In this document: positions 53,595-64,000 of the stretch, in pieces
How the letters are laid out: each line of letters opens with the position of its first letter
How positions within the stretch are numbered: position 1 is the first letter of the stretch
NCBI GenBank assembly: GCA_963579135.1
Contig: CAUZFB010000003.1
Location: forward strand, 45,199-109,198
Origin: CALGTL01 sp963579135
GTDB lineage: Bacteria > Chloroflexota > Dehalococcoidia > Lucifugimonadales > Australimonadaceae
Reading direction: 5' to 3'
DNA: 64,000 nt
The notes under the pieces: model-generated
Seen by the model: only the letters and a program-made list of their open reading frames with translations
Database searches by the model: none
What the model was told of the DNA's origin: nothing
Position numbers and translations under genes: made by a program

Positions 53595-54644
53595 TTACTC
53601 CGCAGTCAAGCTATTGAGATATGCCGCAATGTCCGCGATCTGGCCTTCATCCAAGGTGTCCTTGAAGGTGGGCATGAAGCGGGCACCTTCGGGGATAGGC
53701 TTGATCGTGCGAACGTCGCCGATCCATGCCTTCAAGTTCGAGTCGGTATTGTCCAAGATGCCGGCGGCGACCGTCGATCGTTCGCCGAAGAGCGAAAGGT
53801 CGGGCCCGATGCGGCCCTGCGCGACGGTTCCTGAGATCGCGTGGCACCCTGCGCAGGTGGCGAATCCCAGCTGGCCGCGCGCGGCGGCGGTGCCGGGCTC
53901 TAGAGCTACAGGGCCAGCGTTGTGAGCAGTGGCCCAGTTTTCGAAGTCAGCGGTGGTCTTCACGTGGACGCGGAAGCGCATTAGTGCGTGAGCTGCACCG
54001 CAGAATTCAGCACATTGACCGTAGTACTCGCCGACTTCGTAGGCGCTGAAGGTCTGAAGGACGTTCGTGCGCCCGGGGAACATGTCGGTCTTGCCGACCA
54101 GCTGGGGGACCCAGAAGCTGTGAACCACGTCGTCGGAGTGGAGAGTTACACGAACGTCGCGTCCTACAGGAATGACCAACTCGTTCGCGGTGATGAGGTC
54201 GCCGCCCTCAGGCCCGAGGCCGGGGTAGGTGAACTCGAACCACCACTGGTGACCGGTCGCCTCTACCTCAAGCGTGTTGGGTCCGGGGTTATCGGCGGTG
54301 CCAGCGATCCAGAACATGGTTGGGAAGAGAATAATCAGGAGCACCACTATAGGTGCGATGGTCCAACCTATCTCCAGCTTGTTGTTGCCGTGGATCTGCT
54401 TGGCGGGAACCCCAGGCTTGGCGCGGTACTTGACCAACAACCACACCATTGCGGCGAGAACCGCGAACCCAACGATGCTGGCGACCACCGTCACCAGGAT
54501 ATAGAGCGTCAGGATGGAATCCGCGGCGTCGGACTTGGGGTCGAAAGTGTTCTGAGGGCTCGTGCACGCGGACAGCACTGCCAAGAGCAGCACCATGAGC
54601 GCGACCGTCAGGAGGGGTGTGGAGAATTTGGGAAACCGGACCAT
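53595..54644 (-). CDS. ctaC: Cytochrome c oxidase subunit II with fused cytochrome c (caa3)
   Basis: A 349-residue protein: lipoprotein-type signal with lipobox LSAC (Cys27), two helices (second about residues 75-100), the CuA cupredoxin domain with HSFWVPQL and GQCAEFCGAAHALM, then a C-terminal cytochrome c with CAGCH haem site and FMPTF for the axial Met. The fusion identifies a caa3-type oxidase. ATG 54644 is preferred (GAGG seven bases before); ATG 54752 would add 36 residues lacking a signal peptide. Confidence 0.94.
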   Translation of the reverse strand: MVRFPKFSTPLLTVALMVLLLAVLSACTSPQNTFDPKSDAADSILTLYILVTVVASIVGFAVLAAMVWLLVKYRAKPGVPAKQIHGNNKLEIGWTIAPIVVLLIILFPTMFWIAGTADNPGPNTLEVEATGHQWWFEFTYPGLGPEGGDLITANELVIPVGRDVRVTLHSDDVVHSFWVPQLVGKTDMFPGRTNVLQTFSAYEVGEYYGQCAEFCGAAHALMRFRVHVKTTADFENWATAHNAGPVALEPGTAAARGQLGFATCAGCHAISGTVAQGRIGPDLSLFGERSTVAAGILDNTDSNLKAWIGDVRTIKPIPEGARFMPTFKDTLDEGQIADIAAYLNSLTAE

Positions 54645-54723
54645 GCGGACAACCTCATTTACTTGGGGCCAGTACTGCGAGTGGCACAGCAGTGTTAAGG
54701 CAGTGCCGAATGGTAGCTTGTTA

Positions 54724-54752
54724 CAAATATCACAGCCCCTATCCATCGTCAA
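54724..54752 (-). promoter_or_regulatory. Predicted sigma-70 promoter of the cta operon
   Basis: On the minus strand TTGACG (54752-54747) and TATTTG (54729-54724) are 17 bases apart, about 80 bases before the ctaC ATG. The rest of the 305-base gap 54645-54949 shows nothing else that can be supported. Confidence 0.45.
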
Positions 54753-54949
54753 TAGAAATCCTTCGTTTAGAATCCCCCATGAGCCGGGTATTTATCGGCT
54801 GGATGGGATTGTCGACGAGGCCGTTACGGAGCGTTGCGAGCGCCCTGCCGCTGCGCGGATGCGAGAAGCGCATCACGTTCGCAGATTCGTACGTCGATAT
54901 TCGCACGATCGCGTCGAGCGGCACGGTCAGTGGGCGAAGTATCGACGTA

Positions 54950-55951
54950 CTAGGGAGCCTGCAAGCCCAAGAACCGCAAGCAATTCCGCCAGCCGATGTC
55001 CTCGGCGTCGTCAGTGCTTAGCCCAAGCGCCGTGAACTCCTCGCTGGGGAGCTGGGCCCTGCTCATGAACGGGTAGTCGGATCCGATCAGCACCTGGCTC
55101 GAGCCAACCGTGTCCAGCAGGTAACGTAGCGCCCGGTTGTCGAACAGAATGTCGTCGTAGAAGAGCATGCGGGCGTACTCGACTGGCGGACGCTTCATCG
55201 CTTCGCGAAGCGATACGTTGTTGTGCCATAGGTGTTGGATCCTCGGCAGAACCATGGTGAATGGGCCTCCGCCGTGACTGAAGCAGACGCGCAGGTTGGG
55301 GCATTCCTCCATGACTCCGCCGGTCACCACGGAAGCGGCGGCGAAGGCGTTCTCCATGGGGAATCCGATGGCGTTTTCCAGGTACGGCGGGCCGACAAGC
55401 CGTTCGCTGAACGTCGGATCCTGACCGTGGACGAAGACGGACAGACTCAAGCGCTCAACCTCTCGCCAGAATGGCAGGAAGCGAGGATCGCCGGGACTGA
55501 CGCCATTGACGTGGGTGGTGATCTCGAGCCCGTGGAGCCCCAGCGCCTTGATCCCTTCGAGCTCTGCGACCGCGAGTCGCTCGTCCTGCATAGGAACCGA
55601 TCCCAGGCCGTAGAACCGGCCAGGGTGGCTTTTGACCAACTCTGCGATGGTTTCGTTAAGGTAGTGGGCGAGATCGCGACCGTCGTTAGTGTTGATTCCG
55701 TAGTCGAGCAGACGTGGCATCGGTGAGATGACTTGACGATCAATCCCCTGATCGGGCAGATCGGAGATTCGGCGGGCGGCGCTCCAGCACTGGTCGTCCA
55801 CCGTCCTGAAGTTCTTGCCGGACACCATCACGTCAGCCGTGTCGGGCCTGGAGCGGCCGTGGTCCATGAATGGCCAACCAGTGCCTGCCACGCGTTGCAG
55901 TCGGGGAGGGAAGTGCTCGGGCACGATGTGCGTGTGGGCGTCGATGATCAT
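54950..55951 (-). CDS. Amidohydrolase family protein (amidohydrolase_2/ACMSD-like)
   Basis: A 333-residue TIM-barrel metal hydrolase or decarboxylase. DAHTHIVP at the N-terminus gives the first two metal histidines, and VFVHGQDP, CFSHGGGPF and IGSDYPFM give the third and fourth His and the catalytic Asp. The architecture matches the ACMSD/gamma-resorcylate decarboxylase group, so it may decarboxylate aromatic or muconate-like acids or hydrolyse esters/amides. Substrate not predictable. It ends close to the cta promoter region. Confidence 0.88.
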   Translation of the reverse strand: MIIDAHTHIVPEHFPPRLQRVAGTGWPFMDHGRSRPDTADVMVSGKNFRTVDDQCWSAARRISDLPDQGIDRQVISPMPRLLDYGINTNDGRDLAHYLNETIAELVKSHPGRFYGLGSVPMQDERLAVAELEGIKALGLHGLEITTHVNGVSPGDPRFLPFWREVERLSLSVFVHGQDPTFSERLVGPPYLENAIGFPMENAFAAASVVTGGVMEECPNLRVCFSHGGGPFTMVLPRIQHLWHNNVSLREAMKRPPVEYARMLFYDDILFDNRALRYLLDTVGSSQVLIGSDYPFMSRAQLPSEEFTALGLSTDDAEDIGWRNCLRFLGLQAP

Positions 55952-56091
55952 GCGGGCTCCTGCTTGTTCTGGGATGGTGGTGGTGGTGGTGGTGGGCGAG
56001 ATTATCAGCGGTCGCTAGGTGCAGGGCAAACCGGCTGGTGCGAGCGGACTGGCTGGCCTGCGCTGTGGCGCGACCCTACACTGGCGAGGTG

Positions 56092-56973
56092 ATGAGCACG
56101 CCATTCGATCAGGTCCATTTTGGGGACAACCTTGCTTTCCTCAGGGGAATGGCCGACGCGTCAGTGGACCTGGTGTACGTCGACCCCCCCTTCAACACGG
56201 GCAAGCGGCAGCAGAAGACGCGCATGAAGACGACCTCGGCCGAGGTCGGCGACCGTACGGGTTTTGGAGGGCGGCGCTACACGACGGAGCTGGGCGCTTC
56301 AACGCAATACTCCGATGTTTTCGACGACTATATGGGTTTTCTGGCGCCGAGGTTGAGGGAGGCCTACCGTGTCCTGAAGCCTGCGGGCTCCTTCTACCTG
56401 CACCTGGATTATCGTGAAGTCCATTACTCAAAAGTACTGATGGACGAAATATTCGGACGCGAGTGCTTCCAGAACGAGATTATCTGGGCATACGACTATG
56501 GAGGTAGGCCGAGGAATCGATGGCCTGCCAAGCACGACAACATCCTCTACTACGTTAAGAACCCCGCTCACTTCACGTTCAACAGGGATGAGATTGACCG
56601 GATTCCCTACATGGCGCCGGGTCTGGTTGGGCCGGAGAAAGCGGCGAAGGGGAAATTGCCTACGGACACGTGGTGGCAAACGATCGTCCCCCCGGGTGGT
56701 CGCGAGAGCACCGGCTACGCCACTCAGAAGCCGATCGCGATCCTACGCCGGATTGTCACGGCGTCGTCCAATCCCGGCGATGTCGTGCTGGACTTTTTCG
56801 CGGGCAGTGGAACGACGGGTGCCGCTGCCGCCGAGTTGGGCCGACGCTTCATCCTCGTGGACGACAATCTTCAGGCGATAGAGGCGATGCGGGTGCGTTT
56901 CGTAGATTTGCTGGATGTTGTTTTCGTCGGTGCCGGGCCAGAAACCGGCGATAACGATGGGATCGAGGGCTAG
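56092..56973 (+). CDS. Site-specific DNA methyltransferase (DPPF type, orphan)
   Basis: A 293-residue N6-adenine or N4-cytosine DNA methyltransferase. The catalytic motif is YVDPPFNTG (DPPF at residues 31-34), followed late in the protein by the SAM motif FFAGSGTTG (about 236-244), the order of the beta class. The region between (about 90-200) holds the target-recognition part. No restriction enzyme gene is nearby, so it is an orphan. ATG 56092 is preferred over a codon at 56038, which lies before GAGGTG (56086-56091). Confidence 0.92.
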   Translation: MSTPFDQVHFGDNLAFLRGMADASVDLVYVDPPFNTGKRQQKTRMKTTSAEVGDRTGFGGRRYTTELGASTQYSDVFDDYMGFLAPRLREAYRVLKPAGSFYLHLDYREVHYSKVLMDEIFGRECFQNEIIWAYDYGGRPRNRWPAKHDNILYYVKNPAHFTFNRDEIDRIPYMAPGLVGPEKAAKGKLPTDTWWQTIVPPGGRESTGYATQKPIAILRRIVTASSNPGDVVLDFFAGSGTTGAAAAELGRRFILVDDNLQAIEAMRVRFVDLLDVVFVGAGPETGDNDGIEG

Positions 56974-57045
56974 CGGACGCGCGCAGTGGGTCGCGGCCTA
57001 GCAGAGGGCGTGTGAAGCGGGCTATGGGCTACTCCTGTGGGTTGG

Positions 57046-57075
57046 TTGACACGGTGATCAGGGTCTCCCTATACT
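57046..57075 (+). promoter_or_regulatory. rRNA promoter (23S transcription unit)
   Basis: A perfect TTGACA (57046-57051) and near-perfect TATACT (57070-57075), spacer 18, about 215 bases before the 23S gene. This is the strongest sigma-70-like promoter seen in the window. The gap 56974-57289 contains this promoter, the leader hairpins, and no gene. Confidence 0.75.
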
Positions 57076-57176
57076 ACTTTGGCTGTGACGCGAGCCCCTC
57101 ACCTTTGAGACTGTTTCGAGGTTAGATGACAAAGGGTTACTACAACCACTGAGTCGGGCTGGTACATATGCTACCG

Positions 57177-57211
57177 AAAGGCGGTGGCGTGGTATCGCGG
57201 CCACCGCCTTT
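57177..57211 (+). other. Leader hairpin 1 of the 23S transcript
   Basis: A 12-bp perfect stem (57177-57188 with 57200-57211) with an 11-base loop, GC-rich with AAA/TTT ends. There is no T-run after it, so it is more likely a leader or processing structure than a terminator. Confidence 0.6.
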
Positions 57212-57229
57212 GCACGTTAACAAGGGAAT

Positions 57230-57259
57230 ATCGAGCGAGTAACAACGAGCTAAGGAAAA
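57230..57259 (+). other. 5' arm of the 23S processing stem
   Basis: ATCGAGCG (57230-57237), CGAG (57246-57249) and TAAGGAAAA (57251-57259) pair with CGCTCGAT (60305-60312), CTCG (60299-60302) and TTTTCCTTA (60289-60297). The stem would enclose exactly the 23S gene and look like an RNase III target. An 8-bp hairpin (57264-57271 with 57280-57287) lies between this arm and the mature 5' end. Confidence 0.7.
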
Positions 57260-57289
57260 ACCGGCTCTCCGTATTATGACGGAGAGCAG

Positions 57290-60279
<2,990 letters not shown>

Positions 60280-60288
60280 TAAATTTTC

Positions 60289-60312
60289 TTTTCCTTATCT
60301 CGCTCGCTCGAT
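60289..60312 (+). other. 3' arm of the 23S processing stem
   Basis: Pairs with 57230-57259 as described for the 5' arm: 8 + 4 + 9 base pairs with two interruptions. It lies 10 bases after the mature 23S 3' end. Confidence 0.7.
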
Positions 60313-60389
60313 ACCCCTTGTTAGCGCGCAAAGGCGTGGTTTCATCACTAGCTATTTCAGTCGGCCCGCTCTTGGGCTATGCCGTACGG

Positions 60390-60464
60390 TGCGGGGTGGA
60401 GCAGTGGCAGCTCGTCGGGCTCATAACCCGAAGGTCGTTGGTTCGAGTCCAACCCCCGCTACCA
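60390..60464 (+). tRNA. Initiator tRNA-fMet (anticodon CAT)
   Basis: A 75-base cloverleaf with encoded CCA. Anticodon loop CTCATAA gives CAT. Two initiator features are present: three G:C pairs at the bottom of the anticodon stem (TCGGG/CCCGA), and no Watson-Crick pair at 1:72 (T1 opposite T72). T arm GTTGG TTCGAGT CCAAC. It follows the 23S gene by 110 bases and probably shares its transcript. Confidence 0.95.
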
Positions 60465-60474
60465 GCTAATAGAC

Positions 60475-60513
60475 ACAAGAACGCCCTTCAGAATGAAGGG
60501 CGTTCTTGTTGTT
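60475..60513 (+). terminator. Strong intrinsic terminator after tRNA-fMet
   Basis: A 16-bp perfect stem (60475-60490 with 60494-60509), loop GAA, then TGTTT. It probably ends the 23S-tRNA-fMet transcript and could also act for the opposite strand. Confidence 0.85.
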
Positions 60514-60526
60514 TGCTAACCACTTG

Positions 60527-60952
60527 CTATCGAACGGGTTCGTACCTAAGGCCCGAGACCCTTGCGGCTCGTTGGAGTAGTACGCTGTCGAAAGGCATAG
60601 CCGCTGCATCCGCACTACCCGGTAACATGTGGCTGTACGTGCCCAACGTCGTGGTGATTGGTGCGTGCCCAAGCTGCTCTCGTGCGACCTTTGCGTGAAC
60701 TCCTTGCTTGATCATCAGAATGGCGTGCGTGTGAGGGGCGTCATGTTGCCGAATCCCAAGCAGCCAAAAACTTTTTACAAACTTGTGCAAGGTGTGCGAG
60801 GCAGTATCGGGGAGAAAGAGGCGGCCATCAGTTCGTGGGAAGGCGAGATCGCTCTCGTTGATCTGCAGTCCTAGGGGTTTGGCTGACGGACTGTGGAATT
60901 GTTGCGGTGCGATCGTTTCACTAGGATGGCAGACGGCGGCAGGGGGGATCAA
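60527..60952 (-). pseudogene. Tyrosine recombinase (integrase), C-terminal remnant
   Basis: The last ~100 residues match the catalytic end of phage/ICE integrases: AFPRTDGRLFLPDTAS, HTHAILMIKQGVHAKVAREQLGHAPI and TYSHMLPG. The HxxR motif is broken: HDAPHTHA has Pro73 where catalytic Arg belongs. The N-terminal DNA-binding half and first catalytic Arg are missing. It lies 62 bases from the tRNA-fMet 3' end, a common integration site, so it is probably the scar of a lost element. Confidence 0.8.
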
Positions 60953-61044
60953 ACGGGTCGAACGAGCATGGGGGAATTCCTAACGGCCGTGCGCTCAACT
61001 GTGGTTCAATGCGTTGTCACTAAGTTCTTTTTGGGGAGAGGCTG

Positions 61045-62094
61045 ATGAGTACCTTGGCGCGGACCGCAGTGATCGATTCAGACGCTCATGTCATCGAGAC
61101 CGAGCGAACGTGGGAGTACCTGCGCGAGGAGGATGAGACTCACCGTCCTCTCGTGCTAACCCGCAAGGATGAGGCAACTGACCAGCAGTTCTGGTTCCTC
61201 GAGGGGCGCGCATGGGGCAAGAACGTCAACCAGGGCGACGAGTTTCCCACCGCAGCCCGAGAGGCCGCTGATATCAAGGCGAGACTACGGCACATGGACG
61301 AGCTTGGCGTCGACATGCACGTTCTGTTCCCGACGATGTTCCTTCGGCCCCTCACGCGCTACGCGAACACTGACTACGCCTTGTCCCGTGCCTACAACCG
61401 GTGGCTCGGTGATATCTGGGCCGAGGGGGAGGGTAGGCTCCGTTGGGCAGTGATCCCTCCCTTGATGTCGATGGACAAGGCCATCGAGGAGCTGCACTTC
61501 GGGAAGGAACATGGCGCATGTGCCGTATTCCTCAGGGGCATCGAGGGTGATCTCCTGCTCTCTGACCCATCGCTGTTTCCGATTTACGAGGAAGCGCAAA
61601 AACTAGACCTGGCGATAGCTGTCCATGCGGCAGCAGGGAACTTCGAGCGATTGGACCGCGAACAGCGTAGCTTTGGGCTCACGACGTTCAAGTTCCCGAC
61701 GGTGGGAGCGTTTTCGGATCTTGTCCTGCACCGTGTCCCTGAGCGCTTCCCGGACCTACGCTGGACGTTCGTCGAGGTTACGTCTCAGTGGCTGCCGTAC
61801 GTCCTGAACGACATAGGACTGAGATCGAAGCGGTTGGCGGGTCATCCGTTCCCGGAGGGACGAGATCTGCTGCGCGAGTATCAGATGTATGTGGCTTGCC
61901 AGACGGTCGACGATCTGGGATACGTGGTCGACCGAGTTGGCGACGATAATCTCATTATTGGGACTGACTACGGGCACCGGGATACGACGGCGGAGATAGA
62001 TGCGCTGCGCAAGCTTCGAGACGACGGCAAGGTTGGGGAGGCGACCGCTACGAAAATATTGAGCACCAACCCCAAGCGGCTATACGGGCTGTAG
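61045..62094 (+). CDS. Amidohydrolase family protein (amidohydrolase_2)
   Basis: A 349-residue TIM-barrel protein. DSDAHVIETERTW at the N-terminus has the HxxE-type metal site common in this branch (DAHV-E rather than HxH); VHAAAGNF, the FVEVTSQWLPY stretch and GTDYGHRD complete the barrel landmarks. It probably acts on an aromatic or cyclic acid, but the substrate is unknown. Good ribosome site GGGGAGAGG before ATG 61045. Close relative in fold of the gene at 62823-63977. Confidence 0.87.
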   Translation: MSTLARTAVIDSDAHVIETERTWEYLREEDETHRPLVLTRKDEATDQQFWFLEGRAWGKNVNQGDEFPTAAREAADIKARLRHMDELGVDMHVLFPTMFLRPLTRYANTDYALSRAYNRWLGDIWAEGEGRLRWAVIPPLMSMDKAIEELHFGKEHGACAVFLRGIEGDLLLSDPSLFPIYEEAQKLDLAIAVHAAAGNFERLDREQRSFGLTTFKFPTVGAFSDLVLHRVPERFPDLRWTFVEVTSQWLPYVLNDIGLRSKRLAGHPFPEGRDLLREYQMYVACQTVDDLGYVVDRVGDDNLIIGTDYGHRDTTAEIDALRKLRDDGKVGEATATKILSTNPKRLYGL

Positions 62095-62152
62095 CCGAGT
62101 AGGGCCGCATTGGGGTTGGTTGAGCGGACGATGCCCGCCGATCTACGCTGCT

Positions 62153-62788
62153 TTAGTTTGAATCGGCGAACATGTCGACCGGCGTCTGTCGTGGACCGTA
62201 GCCTTGCCAGTATTGGTTGGTGTCTGGGTCGTACCGGCCTTGGAGGAAACCGCCCGATTTCTCGCTGCGAATGATCACCGCAACGGTCTCCTGGCCTAGG
62301 CTGCGCTCCGCATGGATCTCGTAAGGTGTCACTAGGTCGACGCTGCCTGGTTGGACCTTGAAGTCACCGCTCTTCTTGATCTCGCAGAAGCCCTCTTTTG
62401 AGCCATCGTCCAATCGCTCGTAACGCTCGATTATCTCGTTGCCCACCAACACTCCGTAAAGTGTGTAGATGTGGGCGTGGTCGTGGATACCACGCCACGT
62501 GGGATGTTCCGGATTGACTCCCGGGGTCTCTCCAGGGAGTCGTTTGAGGGCGTTGATTACGAACCCATAGTCTGCGTCTTCGTAGAACAGCAGGTTCTCG
62601 GCTCGATCCGTGACATGGCACGCGGGCCAATGTTTCGATGCTGCTTGGATGTCAGCATCGGCTAGCAGTTCGCTCAGGACGGGTGCGAGCGCTGCCCAGC
62701 GTCGCTCGGGGTCTGTCTCTGCCGCGAACAGATCGCGTGTTTTGGTGATGAATCGGTCCAGCGCGGTTTCGGTTTGTATGGTGGCCAT
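62153..62788 (-). CDS. Cupin-fold protein, cysteine dioxygenase-like
   Basis: A 211-residue protein. IHDHAHIYTLYGVLVGNEI has His102 and His104, and PYEIHAE has His159, the 3-His iron site of thiol dioxygenases and related cupins; the GVLxGxE pattern matches that group. It may therefore be a non-haem iron dioxygenase. The substrate is unknown, and the thiol-specific residues cannot be confirmed. It is transcribed after the amidohydrolase at 62823-63977 with a 34-base gap, so the two may be co-expressed. Confidence 0.72.
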   Translation of the reverse strand: MATIQTETALDRFITKTRDLFAAETDPERRWAALAPVLSELLADADIQAASKHWPACHVTDRAENLLFYEDADYGFVINALKRLPGETPGVNPEHPTWRGIHDHAHIYTLYGVLVGNEIIERYERLDDGSKEGFCEIKKSGDFKVQPGSVDLVTPYEIHAERSLGQETVAVIIRSEKSGGFLQGRYDPDTNQYWQGYGPRQTPVDMFADSN

Positions 62789-62822
62789 GGGACTTCCTTT
62801 CTACCTGATGACGCCGATTGGA

Positions 62823-63977
62823 TCAGCGAGTGGATGCTGGGACGGGGTCGAGCTTGTAGAGGCTGGCGCAATTGTCCCAGAGGATCTTTTTCTTATCTTC
62901 TTCCGATATCCCGAGTTTCAGGAAAGTGGATACCGCATCCGGATATTTCGAGTCCCCGTGGGGATAATCGGTCGAGAAGACCATCTTGTCGCTGCCGACC
63001 CAGTCGATGGTGTACTTGGCTGGTTCTTCGTCGGGCTCCATCGAAACCCAGCACTGGCGTTTGAAGTACTCGGACGGCTTCTGGGTCAACTCCGGGACGA
63101 ACACGTCAGCTTCGCGTTCGTAGCCCTCGTCCAGCCTCCAGAGGAGCCACGGCAGCCATGCGCAGTTCGCCTCGAGGAAAGCGGCCCGCAAGCTGGGATG
63201 GCGCTCAAGGATGCCGCCAGCCACAAAGCTGCCTAGCGCCATCATTTGCTCGACGGGTTGTGCGTAGACGCGTCGGAGCATGAAGTTTGGCTCGAAATGC
63301 TCCCCCACCTGCTTCGCGCCTGAGCCTGAGGACTCGTGGAAGCAAATCGGAACGTCGAGCTCTTCAAGCGCGCTCCACAGTGGTTCGTGGTACAGGTCGT
63401 GCCACGGCTTGCCGTTCATCATGTTCGACCGCATGAAGACTGCCTTGAAGCCGAGTTCGTTCACGGCCCTGCGGGCTTCGGCGACCGCATCGTTCATGTC
63501 GAACGGGGACACCATCGCCGCCCCGACGAGTCGGATCGGGTCGGTCTTACAGAAGTCGTACATCCAGTCGTTATAGGCGCGGGCGAGTGCCGCCGCCAGG
63601 CCGGATTCCATGTTTGGCTCGGCAAGGGTGTGGAGGCCCCTCGTGGGGAAGAGCACCGCAACGTCTAGGCCTTCGATATCCATCGCTTCCAATTGGGCGT
63701 CGGCTGGCCATCCACGAGACGAGTGATCCCCATAAAGGGCTTGGTTCCGCTCGAAGTTGTGGCCATTGGGCTGGTTGGGGTTGCTTGCGACACCAACGGT
63801 CGTCGATCCCCAAAGGGCACCTTCGGGATGCTTCATGCGGAGATCCCGCACGTTGTTCGAAGTCACGCCAACAGGTGCTTGCGACCGGTACTGTTCGTCC
63901 ACGTAACGCAGCCATAGGTCAGGGGGCTCCATGATGTGCATGTCGCTGTCGAGTATCCGGAATCCATCTTTTGCCAT
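62823..63977 (-). CDS. Amidohydrolase family protein (amidohydrolase_2)
   Basis: A 384-residue TIM-barrel metal-dependent hydrolase or decarboxylase. DSDMHIMEPPDLW at the N-terminus matches the large SAR202/Chloroflexi-type amidohydrolase branch; ICFHESSGSG, FLEANCAWLPWLLWRLDE and FSTDYPHGDSKYP carry the metal and catalytic residues. ATG 63977 follows AGAGGTGA. It is upstream of the cupin gene in the same direction. Confidence 0.88.
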   Translation of the reverse strand: MAKDGFRILDSDMHIMEPPDLWLRYVDEQYRSQAPVGVTSNNVRDLRMKHPEGALWGSTTVGVASNPNQPNGHNFERNQALYGDHSSRGWPADAQLEAMDIEGLDVAVLFPTRGLHTLAEPNMESGLAAALARAYNDWMYDFCKTDPIRLVGAAMVSPFDMNDAVAEARRAVNELGFKAVFMRSNMMNGKPWHDLYHEPLWSALEELDVPICFHESSGSGAKQVGEHFEPNFMLRRVYAQPVEQMMALGSFVAGGILERHPSLRAAFLEANCAWLPWLLWRLDEGYEREADVFVPELTQKPSEYFKRQCWVSMEPDEEPAKYTIDWVGSDKMVFSTDYPHGDSKYPDAVSTFLKLGISEEDKKKILWDNCASLYKLDPVPASTR

Positions 63978-64000
63978 GGGTCACCTCTGGGGATTGAGTT

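Noticed and set aside
54562..55035. Plus-strand open frames across the ctaC promoter region
   Set aside because: Basic low-complexity translation without motifs, overlapping the cta promoter and the amidohydrolase 3' end.
60280..60389. Possible 5S rRNA between 23S and tRNA-fMet
   Set aside because: Only 110 bases with no 5S-like paired ends or conserved loops; it contains the processing-stem arm instead.

Overview
The window looks like a piece of a chromosome from a Chloroflexota bacterium, probably a marine Dehalococcoidia/SAR202-like lineage. This is an inference. It rests on a 1,481-residue Chlor_Arch_YYY (DUF2298) membrane protein, an 11-subunit complex I without NuoEFG, a caa3-type oxidase, a class I aldolase paired with GlpX, several amidohydrolase-2 family genes, and a 23S rRNA gene not linked to 16S or 5S. 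The DNA is mostly GC-rich, apart from an AT-richer patch at about 48.4-49.9 kb.

Region by region. 1-1.7 kb: 3' end of a glutamine synthetase gene and a Gfo/Idh/MocA oxidoreductase. 1.7-8.7 kb: tryptophan operon trpE-trpG-(membrane protein)-trpD-trpC-trpF-trpB behind a tryptophan T-box leader; trpA is absent. 8.7-19.1 kb: nuoABCDHIJKLMN in one run. 19.2-22.5 kb: LOG-like protein, enolase and GAPDH. 22.6-27.5 kb: giant Chlor_Arch_YYY protein plus a small membrane protein. 27.5-32.2 kb (minus): prephenate dehydratase, TrkA-type proteins, universal stress protein, TrkH. 32.4-35.4 kb: cysteine synthase, two subunits of a molybdenum hydroxylase without the catalytic subunit, and a small membrane protein. 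35.4-38.8 kb: envelope redox and surface genes, including a thioredoxin-like lipoprotein whose first active-site cysteine position is UGA (candidate selenocysteine), a sortase, a zinc ribbon, tRNA-Val and a second thioredoxin-fold lipoprotein. 38.8-43 kb (minus): MetE-like protein, a repeat-rich spacer, then VIT-SDR-PTPS-PTPS and a Rieske protein. 43.1-48.4 kb: two decayed genes (methyltransferase, acetolactate synthase), peroxiredoxin, glycosyltransferase, GlpX and class I aldolase. 48.7-54.7 kb: Ca2+/cation antiporter, then the cytochrome c oxidase operon ctaC-D-E-F-G on the minus strand. 54.9-57 kb: amidohydrolase and an orphan DNA methyltransferase. 57-60.5 kb: 23S rRNA with its own promoter and processing stem, initiator tRNA-Met and a terminator. 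60.5-64 kb: integrase remnant, two amidohydrolases and a cupin.

Together these genes describe an aerobic respiratory chain (complex I with an unknown electron donor feeding a caa3 oxidase), central glycolysis/gluconeogenesis (eno, gap, glpX, fba), aromatic amino-acid synthesis (trp, pheA), K+ uptake, and catabolic hydrolases. The observations most worth following are the candidate selenoprotein with a SECIS-like hairpin, the PTPS pair with an SDR that resembles a reduced-pterin pathway, the solitary 23S transcription unit, and the uncharacterised membrane protein inside the trp operon.
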